Source of the DNA: Dictyobacter formicarum
GTDB taxonomy: Bacteria; Chloroflexota; Ktedonobacteria; Ktedonobacterales; Ktedonobacteraceae
Direction: 5' to 3'
Assembly: GCF_016587435.1 (NCBI RefSeq)
Contig: NZ_BNJJ01000011.1
Location: forward strand, 1-64,000
Length of the DNA stretch: 64,000 bases
A program made the translations under genes and the position numbers. Position 1 is the first letter of the stretch. The number at the start of each line of letters is the position of its first letter. The notes beneath the pieces were generated by a model, which did no database searches, was not told the origin of the DNA, and worked only from the letters and a program-made list of their open reading frames with translations. This document shows, one piece after another, positions 17,073 through 25,518 of this stretch.

Positions 17073-19409
17073 ATGGGCATTGCAGCTATGCTTGGTACGC
17101 CGATCAAACGGCGTGAGGACCCACGCTTGATTACTGGTCAAGCAACCTATGTCGATGACATCAAGCTCCTTGGTATGCTCCACATGGCAGTGCTCCGTAG
17201 CACTTATGGCCATGCTCGGATCAACAGCATCAATACAGACGCTGCCCGCCAACTCCCTGGCGTGGTCGCTGTCTATACTGCGCAAGATATTAAAGGTACT
17301 GTCGGCAATATTCCTGTGGCCGCGCCTCTTCCTCCACATATCACCAATGGTATGGGACGGCGCCTGCCGCTGGCCGAAAATAAGGTTCGATTCTATGGAG
17401 ATCCTGTGGCGATTGTAATCGCGGAAAACCGCTACGTGGCCCGCGATGCCCTGGATCTCATCGAGGTTGACTATGAGCCGCTCCCGGCGGCTATCGATAT
17501 CGAAAAAGCTATGCAGCCCGACGCCCCGATTCTCTATGAAGAATTTAATACCAATGTCGCCGTCTCGATGCATCCTTCATCTGAAGCTATCGACAAGATA
17601 TTTGCCGAGACCGTGGCCAACGGTGGCGTCATTGTTAAAGAGCGCTTTGTCAATCAGCGCCTGGCCCCCTCTCCGATGGAGACACGCGGAGTCGTTGCAG
17701 AATTTAGAAAATCTGATAAGTCGCTTAATTTGTGGAGCTCATCCCAGATTCCCCACTTGCTACGCAACTATCTGGCGGAACAACTTGGGCTTGCCCAGCA
17801 CCAGGTACGTGTGATCGTCCCTGAGGTCGGAGGCGGCTTCGGCTGTAAACTCAACATTTATCCGGAAGAGGCACTGGCAGCTTTTGCGGCCATGAAAACA
17901 GGACGTCCGGTGAAATGGATCGAGGATCGAGATGAGAATCTAGCGGCTACTATTCATGGTCGGGACCAGGTCAATTATATGGAAGCTGCAACGACCAAAG
18001 ATGGTAAGGTGGTAGGCCTGAAATTCCATGTTATCTCTGACCTGGGGGCTTATCTGCAATTCTTTACCGATGTGATTGCGATCGCCTTTACTCTGCCAAT
18101 GCTAAGTGGCTGTTATGATATTCCAAATATCTATAGTAGCTGCGATACCGTCTTTACGAATAAAGCGCCAACGGACGCCTATCGCGGTGCCGGCCGTCCC
18201 GAAGCCACCTATATGGTTGAACGGGCGATGGACCTGGTGGCCCACGAGCTGAAACGCGATCCAGCCGAGATCCGCTTGCTGAATTTTGTACGTCCAGAAC
18301 AGTTTCCACACACGATGGCGACTGGCGCTCTCTATGATAGCGGTAACTATTCTGCAGCCCTTGAAAAGGCCATGGATATTATCCACTACGATGTGTTGCG
18401 CGAAGACCAGAAGCGTGCTCGCGCCCAGGGCAAACTGATGGGCATCGGCATCTCATCATATGTTGAGATCTGTGGCATTGGGCCCAAAGGGACTGCGCCT
18501 TTCGGCCTGTATGAAAGTGCCCGTGTGCGAATTGAGCAGACCGGTACGGTAATGGTTTATACAGGCTCGTCACCCCATGGGCAGGGCGAAGAAACAACCT
18601 TCGCGCAGATCGTTGCCAGTGAGTTTGGCATCCCGCAGGAGAAGGTCCTGATCCTGCACGGGGATACAGACTCCACACCCGAGGGACGTGGCACCTACGG
18701 CAGCCGCACAACCGCTGTGGGAGGTACAGCCATCTATCAGGCTTCGGTGCGCCTGAAAGAGAAGATGAAGACCATTGCCGCTGCCATACTGGAAGCCAGT
18801 GCATCCGATATCGAACTGGAAGATGGCAAGTTTACCGTCGTCGGCTCGCCACAAAAATCGGTCTCCTTCGAGGATGTAGCCGCGACCGCCAATACATCCA
18901 ACACCCTGGCCCCAGGTATTGAGCCTGGATTGGAGACTACCGTCTTTTTTGAGCCTGCTGCCTGTACCTTCCCATTTGGTACCCACATCTGCGTCGTTGA
19001 GATTGATCAAGAGACAGGCGAACCAGAGATCACGCGCTATGTGGCGGTCGATGATTGTGGCAAACAACTCAATCCTCTCCTCGTCGCTGGACAGGTCCAT
19101 GGTGGTATTGCGCAAGGCGTTGGGCAAGCAATGTACGAAGAAGTGGTTTATAATGAAGACGGACAACTGCTGACGTCGACCTTCATGGACTATGCTATGC
19201 CTATCGCGCCAGAGTTGCCATCCTTCGAGCTAGATCATACCGTCACGCCAACGACCGTCAATCCATTGGGCGTCAAGGGCGTTGGAGAAGCTGGCACGAT
19301 TGGTTCGACACCAGCAGTCGCGGCCGCCGTAGCCGATGCGCTGGGTGTCAATCATGTCGATATGCCACTCAAAGCTGAAAAATTGTGGCGGATCATCCAT
19401 AAGCAATAG
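17073..19409 (+). CDS. Molybdopterin-binding large subunit, CoxL form II type
   Basis: 778 residues, the normal length. The active-site loop reads AYRGAGR at residues 369-375, the signature of form II CoxL-like proteins; form I CO dehydrogenases have AYxCSFR with the Cys that binds copper. Other conserved stretches are GGGFGCK (molybdopterin region), GQGEETTFAQI and GVKGVGEAGTIGS with the catalytic Glu. It binds Mo-MCD and hydroxylates or oxidises the substrate in the cytoplasm. For form II enzymes CO is usually not the proven substrate; a purine, aldehyde or aromatic heterocycle is equally possible. It ends 13 bp before the FAD subunit gene. Confidence 0.9.
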   Translation: MGIAAMLGTPIKRREDPRLITGQATYVDDIKLLGMLHMAVLRSTYGHARINSINTDAARQLPGVVAVYTAQDIKGTVGNIPVAAPLPPHITNGMGRRLPLAENKVRFYGDPVAIVIAENRYVARDALDLIEVDYEPLPAAIDIEKAMQPDAPILYEEFNTNVAVSMHPSSEAIDKIFAETVANGGVIVKERFVNQRLAPSPMETRGVVAEFRKSDKSLNLWSSSQIPHLLRNYLAEQLGLAQHQVRVIVPEVGGGFGCKLNIYPEEALAAFAAMKTGRPVKWIEDRDENLAATIHGRDQVNYMEAATTKDGKVVGLKFHVISDLGAYLQFFTDVIAIAFTLPMLSGCYDIPNIYSSCDTVFTNKAPTDAYRGAGRPEATYMVERAMDLVAHELKRDPAEIRLLNFVRPEQFPHTMATGALYDSGNYSAALEKAMDIIHYDVLREDQKRARAQGKLMGIGISSYVEICGIGPKGTAPFGLYESARVRIEQTGTVMVYTGSSPHGQGEETTFAQIVASEFGIPQEKVLILHGDTDSTPEGRGTYGSRTTAVGGTAIYQASVRLKEKMKTIAAAILEASASDIELEDGKFTVVGSPQKSVSFEDVAATANTSNTLAPGIEPGLETTVFFEPAACTFPFGTHICVVEIDQETGEPEITRYVAVDDCGKQLNPLLVAGQVHGGIAQGVGQAMYEEVVYNEDGQLLTSTFMDYAMPIAPELPSFELDHTVTPTTVNPLGVKGVGEAGTIGSTPAVAAAVADALGVNHVDMPLKAEKLWRIIHKQ

Positions 19410-19422
19410 AGAGGAAAAGTGT

Positions 19423-20289
19423 ATGTCTGTACCAGCAGCATTCGATTACCATCCCGCCACATCCGTGGACGAAGCTATCGCACTTTTGCAACAGTATGGA
19501 GACGAAGCAAAAGTGCTGGCCGGCGGTCATAGCCTGATTCCGGCCATGAAACTGCGCCTGTCCCAGCCGGAACATCTGATCGATATCGGAAAAATCAGTA
19601 GTCTCTCCTACATCCGTGAGGAGGAGGGCTGCATTGCCGTGGGCGCCCTGACTACTTATCATCAGATCGAACAATCCGATCTGTTGCGCAAACATTTTCC
19701 TTTGCTGACCGAGGGAACGGCGATGATTGGCGATCAACAGGTGCGCAATCGTGGAACCATTGGGGGCTGCATTGCTCACTCTGATCCAGCGGCCGATATG
19801 CCTGGCATTGTACTGGCATTGAAGGCTGAGATTGTGGTTCGGGGCCCGCAGGGACAGCGCACTATCGCGGCCGACGATTTCTTCGTGGATACCTTTACGA
19901 CCGCATTGGAACCCACCGAGATTCTGGTCGAACTGCGCTTGCCTCTTCCACCCGCCCAGACAGGTTCAGCCTATGAGAAGTTGGCCAACAGAGCTTCACA
20001 TTATGCCATCGCTGGCTGTGCTGCTGTCATTACCCGTGGCAACGATGGAACCTGTTCAGCGGCCAGCATCGCCATTACCGGCGCGACAGTGCGTACCGTT
20101 CGTGCCACGGCAGTTGAGAACGCTCTCGTGGGTAGCAAGCTAGATGAGTCAACGATCAACGCAGCCGTCAACCAGGCGACCGACGGTGAGGATATGATTT
20201 CGGACATCCACGGATCCGAAGAGTATCGCCGCAAAATGGCCGCGGTTGTCGCTCGTCGAGCCATCCTTAAAGCTATCGGGCGTATTTAA
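19423..20289 (+). CDS. FAD-binding medium subunit of a molybdenum hydroxylase (CoxM-like)
   Basis: 288 residues from the ATG with SD AGAGGAAAAG. The FAD-binding motifs of the vanillyl-alcohol-oxidase-type fold are visible: LAGGHSLIPAMKLR near residue 33 and RNRGTIGGCIAHSDPAAD near 107. The C-terminal domain ends with the usual helix rich in Ala/Arg. It accepts electrons from the 2Fe-2S subunit and passes them to the final acceptor. The three subunit genes S, L, M are closely spaced and end in a terminator. Confidence 0.92.
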   Translation: MSVPAAFDYHPATSVDEAIALLQQYGDEAKVLAGGHSLIPAMKLRLSQPEHLIDIGKISSLSYIREEEGCIAVGALTTYHQIEQSDLLRKHFPLLTEGTAMIGDQQVRNRGTIGGCIAHSDPAADMPGIVLALKAEIVVRGPQGQRTIAADDFFVDTFTTALEPTEILVELRLPLPPAQTGSAYEKLANRASHYAIAGCAAVITRGNDGTCSAASIAITGATVRTVRATAVENALVGSKLDESTINAAVNQATDGEDMISDIHGSEEYRRKMAAVVARRAILKAIGRI

Positions 20290-20306
20290 CATGTCACATT
20301 CCCGCT

Positions 20307-20350
20307 CGTAGGTGAGGGCGAGCATGTTGAGAGCATGATCTTGCCCCCGC
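20307..20350 (-). repeat. REP-like dispersed repeat, copy A
   Basis: Read on the minus strand this 44-bp segment matches 24397-24439 at about 40 of 44 positions (one indel), with the core ATGCTCTCA(A/G)CATGCTCGCCC and end CACCTACG. It sits just after the FAD subunit gene. The wider segment 20303-20442 is loosely palindromic around the terminator at 20360-20383. Confidence 0.7.
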
Positions 20351-20359
20351 TTCAAGCCT

Positions 20360-20397
20360 CGCCGTACGTGTTGACGTACGGCGTTTCCTTATTTTTT
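20360..20397 (+). terminator. Intrinsic terminator of the S-L-M genes
   Basis: Perfect 10-bp stem CGCCGTACGT/ACGTACGGCG (20360-20369, 20374-20383), 4-nt loop, then a T-rich tail (TTTCCTTATTTTTT). It separates the subunit genes from the maturation genes, implying two transcription units. Confidence 0.85.
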
Positions 20398-20462
20398 ACA
20401 GGTAGGGCTGAAGCGGGGCTTGCCTCGCATCTACAGGTGAGCAAACATAGTCAAAAAGTTAG

Positions 20463-20468
20463 TATAAT
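20463..20468 (+). promoter_or_regulatory. Probable -10 box for the aminopeptidase/maturation unit
   Basis: A perfect TATAAT lies 50 bp before the M29 start and after the S-L-M terminator. No good -35 is at the expected distance, so this is tentative. Confidence 0.4.
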
Positions 20469-20518
20469 GAGGATACAAATAGAGAATCTCATTAATTGCT
20501 AGAAAGATCCGCTAGAGT

Positions 20519-21622
20519 ATGAACGATATCCGTATAGAACGTTGGGCACATACACTGGTCCACTATTGTCTCTATCTAAAACCTGTAGACATCCTCTCTA
20601 TTCAAGCGACACCACTGGCAGCACCTTTAATTGAGGCTGTCTATCGTGAAGCGCTGCGCGTTGGAGCCCAGCCTGTTCCCCTTATAGAACTCGAAGGATT
20701 GGCGGAGATCCTGCTGCGTGAAGGTAATGATAGCCAGCTCACGACCCCCTCGCCGGTTGCCCTGGCCATGGCAGAAAAGGCAACTGCCCGCTTGAATATT
20801 CAATCCAGCAGTAATCCCAAAGCATTGAGCACGGTTCCACCAGAGCGTAGTGCCAAACGCCGTCAGGCCAGTCGCTCACTCATGTCCACTTTTCGCCAAC
20901 GCGAACAGGCCGGTGATTTCCGCTGGTGTGGCACCCTCTATCCAACTGCAGGCTATGCTCAAGAAGCCAATATGTCCTTAAAAGAATTTGAAGAATTCGT
21001 CTTTGACGTCTGCTTTTTGAACGATCCCGATCCTATCGCCAGGTGGAAAGAACTGGCTAGCCAGCAGCAGCATTATGTTGATTGGCTGGTAGGCAAAAAA
21101 CAGGTCCATGTCCTGGGAGAGGGCACAGACCTCAAGCTATCGATCGCCGACCGTGTTTTTATCAATAGCGATGGCAAACGCAACTTTCCCAGTGGCGAAT
21201 TCTTCACAGGTCCAATTGAGAACAGCGCCAACGGTGTGATACAATTCGACATTCCAGCTACCTATGATGGTCGATCCGTTGAGGGGGTACGCCTGGTATT
21301 TCGTGAAGGTAAAGTCGTCGAAGCCAGCGCACGCCAGGGCAATGACTATCTCCAGCAGATGCTCAACCTGGATGAAGGCGCCCGCTACCTGGGTGAGTTC
21401 GCCTTCGGCAACAATATGCGCGTCACTCATGCCACCAAACAAATTTTATTTGACGAGAAAATAGGGGGAACCATCCATATGGCCCTGGGAGCCAGCTATC
21501 CCGAAACCGGTGGCCTCAACCGCTCCGCCCTTCACTGGGACATGGTTTGTGACCTGCGTACATCCGGTGAGGTATGGATCGATGACACCATTTTCCTTAA
21601 AAACGGCAAAGTATTAATTTAA
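20519..21622 (+). CDS. M29-family (thermophilic) aminopeptidase
   Basis: 367 residues. The pattern LGEGTDLKLSIADR, then NFPSGEFFTGP, and the C-terminal HMALGASYPETGG with HWDMVCD matches M29 metallo-aminopeptidases (AmpS/PepS type), whose two metals are held by Glu, Glu, His, Tyr, His and Asp; Glu, His and Asp candidates are in these motifs. It removes N-terminal residues from peptides in the cytoplasm. Its place between the Mo-hydroxylase subunit genes and the CoxD/CoxE-like genes is odd: it may be a bystander or help in maturation. SD is weak (AGAAAG). Confidence 0.86.
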   Translation: MNDIRIERWAHTLVHYCLYLKPVDILSIQATPLAAPLIEAVYREALRVGAQPVPLIELEGLAEILLREGNDSQLTTPSPVALAMAEKATARLNIQSSSNPKALSTVPPERSAKRRQASRSLMSTFRQREQAGDFRWCGTLYPTAGYAQEANMSLKEFEEFVFDVCFLNDPDPIARWKELASQQQHYVDWLVGKKQVHVLGEGTDLKLSIADRVFINSDGKRNFPSGEFFTGPIENSANGVIQFDIPATYDGRSVEGVRLVFREGKVVEASARQGNDYLQQMLNLDEGARYLGEFAFGNNMRVTHATKQILFDEKIGGTIHMALGASYPETGGLNRSALHWDMVCDLRTSGEVWIDDTIFLKNGKVLI

Positions 21623-21745
21623 ATCCGTATATACGTCTTTCGATACCTGGATTTGTATCGCATGCGTAGGTGTGGCCCTCACGGCCGCTTCCTCAATTCC
21701 CGCTCAAAAAATCATAAAAATATCATTATTTATTGGAGGCTTACG

Positions 21746-22654
21746 TTGGAGCAGGCACTTAACAACTTTGCAACGATTGAAGATGTACAACGTGCAATGT
21801 CCGAGCAACACTACATCACAGATCGCAGTCTGGCAACTACGATCTTTCTATCACTCAAACGACGTAAGCCACTCTTGCTGGAAGGCGAACCAGGAGTAGG
21901 CAAAACGGAAATCGCCAAGGTGCTCGCGACACTCCTGGGAACTCGCTTGATCCGGTTGCAGTGCTATGAAGGCATCGATATCAATACGGCAGTCTACGAG
22001 TGGAACTATACGCGACAGATGCTGCACATTCGCCTGTTAGAGGCCAGCGCAGTCAATCAGCCAGCAGAAATGAAAGAGATCTTTGGCCCCGATTTCTTGA
22101 TGCAGCGCCCACTCCTGCAGGCCATTGATCCCAATAACACCACTCCTCCGGTATTGCTCATCGATGAACTGGATCGTAGTGATGAAGAGTTTGAGGCGTA
22201 TTTGCTCGAGTTGTTATCAGACTTCCAGATTACGATTCCAGAAATTGGTACCATTCAAGCCAAAGAGCCACCCTTCGTTATCATCACTTCCAATCGTACG
22301 CGCGAGATCCATGATGCGTTACGCCGCCGCTGCCTCTATTATTGGATCGATTTCCCTACGCTGGAAAAAGAATATCAGATTATCCTGGCCCGCATGCCTG
22401 AGGCTCCGGAACACCTGGCGAAACAGGTCACCCATTTCGTCCATGAGTTGCGCAATTTAGACTTATACAAAGCACCGGGTATTGCGGAGACGCTGGATTG
22501 GATGAGTTCGTTGCTGGCCCTGGATCAGCAGGAACTGACAGAAGGCGCGATCCGTGATTCTCTAGGCGCCCTGCTCAAATATCAGGATGACTTGCTGAAA
22601 GTGGGGGGGCTCGACATTGGCAAAATTCTACAGAAACTACGGGGAGTTTCCTGA
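21746..22654 (+). CDS. MoxR-type AAA+ ATPase, CoxD-like
   Basis: 302 residues from a TTG start placed 6 nt after GGAGG (21735-21739); earlier in-frame codons lack an SD. Walker A GEPGVGKT at 47-54, Walker B LLIDE at 137-141, sensor 1 ITSNRTRE, and an Arg-finger region DALRRRC. In CO dehydrogenase systems CoxD is the AAA+ chaperone that helps insert the copper/sulfur into the Mo site, acting together with the VWA protein CoxE. The stop overlaps the ATG of the next gene (TGATG), so the pair is translationally coupled. Confidence 0.9.
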   Translation: MEQALNNFATIEDVQRAMSEQHYITDRSLATTIFLSLKRRKPLLLEGEPGVGKTEIAKVLATLLGTRLIRLQCYEGIDINTAVYEWNYTRQMLHIRLLEASAVNQPAEMKEIFGPDFLMQRPLLQAIDPNNTTPPVLLIDELDRSDEEFEAYLLELLSDFQITIPEIGTIQAKEPPFVIITSNRTREIHDALRRRCLYYWIDFPTLEKEYQIILARMPEAPEHLAKQVTHFVHELRNLDLYKAPGIAETLDWMSSLLALDQQELTEGAIRDSLGALLKYQDDLLKVGGLDIGKILQKLRGVS

Positions 22655-24009
22655 TGACGAATCTACAACCACCAGAAGGTCAAGTTACTCAGGCACTCAC
22701 TAGCAGGAAAATTGAGCATGGAGAACGGTTGCTCTATCGCCTGACTGAGTTTGGTCGTCTGCTCTGGGAGTCCGGCATCAACGTTGGACCTCATCAGCTA
22801 CTGGACCTGGCGGAGACGCTGAATTTTATCGACATCACTAATGCCGAGGATTTCTACACCACCCTCAAGTGCAGTCTGCTCACGCGCCATGAGCAGGCAC
22901 CGATTTTCGATCAGATGTTTTATTATTTCTGGTCGATGCGGACAAACCTGAATAAGAAGCTTGAGAATAACACAAATAGCGGGATTAAGCGTGAAGAGCG
23001 CCAGATGCGTCTGCCCCCCTCGGAACGTAAGCGTCTGGCTGAGCATTTGAAAACCAGTGAGACGCGCAAAGAATTGCGTGGCGAGATGCGCCCTACTGAA
23101 CGCAAACGCACTGCAGAGGAGGACGGCGAAGAGAGCAAAAATGATCTGGGTGAGCCACAGGGGACCGCCTACAGTGCAATTGAACAATTGCGCAAGAAGG
23201 ACTTTGAGAATTTCACCTGGGAAGAAGTGCAAGAGGCCAAGCGCTTGATGTCCGAGATGCATTGGAATCTGGGGCACCGTTCCACCCGGCGTAAGGCTCC
23301 GGCCCGCACGGGTTCATATCCCGATATGCGACGCATGGTCAGGCGCAATCTAAAATATGGGGCGGAAATGATCGAACTGACGTGGCGTGAGATCAAGCAG
23401 AAACCACGTCCACTGGTCATTATCTGTGATATCAGTGGCTCAATGAGCCTCTATTCGCGCCTGCTGCTCCATTTTATTCATACCGTCTCAAATGGCTTGA
23501 TGAACGTGGAGGCCTTTGTCTTTGGCACGCGTCTGACACGTATCACACGTCAATTGAAGAGGCGCGATGTAGATGATGCGGTTCGCGATGTCTCAAAATC
23601 AGTGCAAGATTGGTCGGGAGGGACACGTATCGGGGATGCATTGCACTATTTTAACTATCATTGGTCGAAACGTGTGCTGGGCCATGGAGCCGTGGTACTG
23701 ATCATTAGCGATGGTTGGGACCGAGGAGAAGCCGAAACGCTCCACGTTGAAATGGCTCGACTGCAACGGAGTTGCCATCGCCTGATCTGGCTTAATCCTT
23801 TGCTTGGCTCGCCAGACTATCGGCCGCTAACAATCGGCATGAAAACATCGCTACCATTTATCGATGATTTCCTGCCCTCAAACAATTTAGATAGCCTGAT
23901 CAGTCTGGGCAATCTCCTCTCCAACATTGACGATAGCCGACCGGATCGCAGCGAAGCCGCCCGGCGCAAAGCAGTCGAAACATGGAGCAAGCCCAAGAAA
24001 CGGTATTGA
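22654..24009 (+). CDS. VWA-domain protein, CoxE-like
   Basis: 451 residues. The C-terminal half is a von Willebrand A domain with the MIDAS start DISGSMS at 259-265, Thr in WSGGTRIGDAL and Asp in ISDGWDRGE. The N-terminal half is helical, with a charged, low-complexity linker (about 100-170). MoxR AAA+ and VWA proteins work as pairs; here both sit beside Mo-hydroxylase genes, matching CoxD-CoxE. It presumably grips the target enzyme while CoxD remodels it. Confidence 0.9.
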   Translation: MTNLQPPEGQVTQALTSRKIEHGERLLYRLTEFGRLLWESGINVGPHQLLDLAETLNFIDITNAEDFYTTLKCSLLTRHEQAPIFDQMFYYFWSMRTNLNKKLENNTNSGIKREERQMRLPPSERKRLAEHLKTSETRKELRGEMRPTERKRTAEEDGEESKNDLGEPQGTAYSAIEQLRKKDFENFTWEEVQEAKRLMSEMHWNLGHRSTRRKAPARTGSYPDMRRMVRRNLKYGAEMIELTWREIKQKPRPLVIICDISGSMSLYSRLLLHFIHTVSNGLMNVEAFVFGTRLTRITRQLKRRDVDDAVRDVSKSVQDWSGGTRIGDALHYFNYHWSKRVLGHGAVVLIISDGWDRGEAETLHVEMARLQRSCHRLIWLNPLLGSPDYRPLTIGMKTSLPFIDDFLPSNNLDSLISLGNLLSNIDDSRPDRSEAARRKAVETWSKPKKRY

Positions 24010-24067
24010 TGTTCTATTCTTTATACGCAAGAAGCAATATCCTTAGTCAAGCGCGGAGGAAACACAT

Positions 24068-24385
24068 ATGCGCGATGTACTACCTGATATCGAGAAATGG
24101 CGTTCACAGGGCGAAAAGGTCGCTATAGCAACGGTCATCAGTATGGTTGGCTCGGCACCCCGGCTTCCTGGTGCCAAGCTGGCTGTCAGCGAAAAAGGCG
24201 AATTAACTGGCTCTGTCAGTGGTGGCTGCGTTGAACCAGCTGTGGTGCAGGCCGCCCTTGAAGTCATCAAAAACGGACAACCGCAGTTGCTCGAATTCGG
24301 CATCAGCGAAGCCGACAACATTGAAAAGATCGGTCTGGCCTGTGGTGGCACAATCCAGGTCTTTGTGGAGCGGCTAGACTGGTAG
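24068..24385 (+). CDS. XdhC/CoxI-type N-terminal domain protein
   Basis: 105 residues. Contains the XdhC_CoxI signature: IATVISMVGSAPRLPGAKLAVSE, then GSVSGGCVEPAV and LACGGTIQVFVERL. These small proteins work with a Rossmann-fold partner in binding and sulfurating the molybdenum cofactor before insertion. In many relatives both domains are on one chain; here the Rossmann part is in the next gene, so the two are probably subunits. SD GCGGAGGA precedes the ATG. Confidence 0.87.
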   Translation: MRDVLPDIEKWRSQGEKVAIATVISMVGSAPRLPGAKLAVSEKGELTGSVSGGCVEPAVVQAALEVIKNGQPQLLEFGISEADNIEKIGLACGGTIQVFVERLDW

Positions 24386-24396
24386 AGCCTGAAAAA

Positions 24397-24439
24397 GCGG
24401 GGCAAGACCATGCTCTCAGCATGCTCGCCCGCACCTACG
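24397..24439 (+). repeat. REP-like dispersed repeat, copy B
   Basis: 43 bp nearly identical to copy A at 20307-20350 in inverse orientation. Inside, CATGCT/AGCATG and GCGGG/CCCGC can form a nested hairpin, and a run of eight or more T follows (24444-24452), so it may also act as a terminator or attenuator between the two XdhC-type genes. Confidence 0.7.
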
Positions 24440-24468
24440 TTGGCTTTTTTTTCTTAGGAGGAGATCCC

Positions 24469-25209
24469 ATGGGCGGACTCTATGAAGAATTCAGAGATAG
24501 ATTTGAACAGGAGCAAGGTGTAGCAATCGCGACTGTGGTGCGCGGCCCGACACACGTTGGAGCAAAGATGCTTATCTATCCTGATGGTAACAATCGGGGG
24601 ACGCTGGGTTCCTCTCAGATTGATCAGCAAGTAGTTGGGGATGCCACGCAGGCCATTTGGAGCGGGGCCGCCTCGGTTCATAAGTATGCTTCTGAAACGG
24701 ACGCTCAGCCGATTGAGGTCTTTATAGAGGGCTTTCCGCCACCTCCAGAACTGATCATCATCGGAGCCGGACACATCGCCATTCCGCTCACTACTTTTGC
24801 TAAAACCCTCAATTATCGCGTGGTTGTGATCGACGCCCGCGCCGCCTTTGCGACCAGGGAACGCTTTCCCCATGCCGACGAATTAATCGTTGCCTGGCCG
24901 GACGAAATTTTAGCCCAGAGGCCACTCTACCCGTCAACGTCGATCGCCGTCCTGACTCATGATCCCAAATTTGATGAACCGACCCTCAAAATCGTACTTG
25001 AGCGGCATACAGGCTATGTAGGAGCGATTGGCAGCCGCAAAACCAGCGCCGAACGCGCCGAACGCTTGAAACAGCAAGGGCTCAGCACCGAACAGCTCAC
25101 GCGCATTCATGGGCCGATCGGCCTCAACATTGGTGCCACCTCTCCTGAAGAGATTGCACTGGCCATCATAGCTCAGATCGTCGCCTATCGTCATAATAAG
25201 CAGCTATAA
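24469..25209 (+). CDS. XdhC-family protein with Rossmann C-terminal domain
   Basis: 246 residues from the ATG at 24469, chosen for AGGAGGAG just upstream; an earlier in-frame ATG (24421) lies inside the REP-like repeat. An N-terminal CoxI-like part (IATVVRGPTHVGAKMLIYPDG) is followed by an NAD-type Rossmann domain (LIIIGAGHIAIPL) and the XdhC C-terminal motif YVGAIGSRKTSAERAERL and GLNIGATSPEEIALAI. It probably delivers sulfurated molybdenum cofactor to the hydroxylase. Last gene of the locus, followed by a terminator. Confidence 0.9.
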   Translation: MGGLYEEFRDRFEQEQGVAIATVVRGPTHVGAKMLIYPDGNNRGTLGSSQIDQQVVGDATQAIWSGAASVHKYASETDAQPIEVFIEGFPPPPELIIIGAGHIAIPLTTFAKTLNYRVVVIDARAAFATRERFPHADELIVAWPDEILAQRPLYPSTSIAVLTHDPKFDEPTLKIVLERHTGYVGAIGSRKTSAERAERLKQQGLSTEQLTRIHGPIGLNIGATSPEEIALAIIAQIVAYRHNKQL

Positions 25210-25226
25210 AGTAATCATAATTGCAT

Positions 25227-25254
25227 AAGGACACTATAAAAAGTGTCCTTTTTC
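25227..25254 (+). terminator. Intrinsic terminator of the maturation genes
   Basis: 9-bp stem AAGGACACT/AGTGTCCTT (25227-25235, 25242-25250) followed by TTTTTC TTTT, 17 bp after the stop. The remaining roughly 260 bp up to the LCP gene hold no recognised feature. Confidence 0.85.
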
Positions 25255-25518
25255 TTTTATATTACGCATTTTTTACTGTTCATCAATTTATAACCAAATA
25301 AGCTGTTTTATACACTATACATGCAATTTCATTAGTACTTTGCTGGGATAGATGAGGCCTAAAAAGTTGATATGAAACTTCTTTGAGCTTCGCTCGTCTT
25401 TATGTAAGAGTCTATGTTTCTCGATTCTTTATGCTCATGTGGTCTAGCAGACGACCCGCGACATGCATTATGTTTTATCATCCTATCGCGGAATAATCTC
25501 TAAAGTAAAGGATATACA

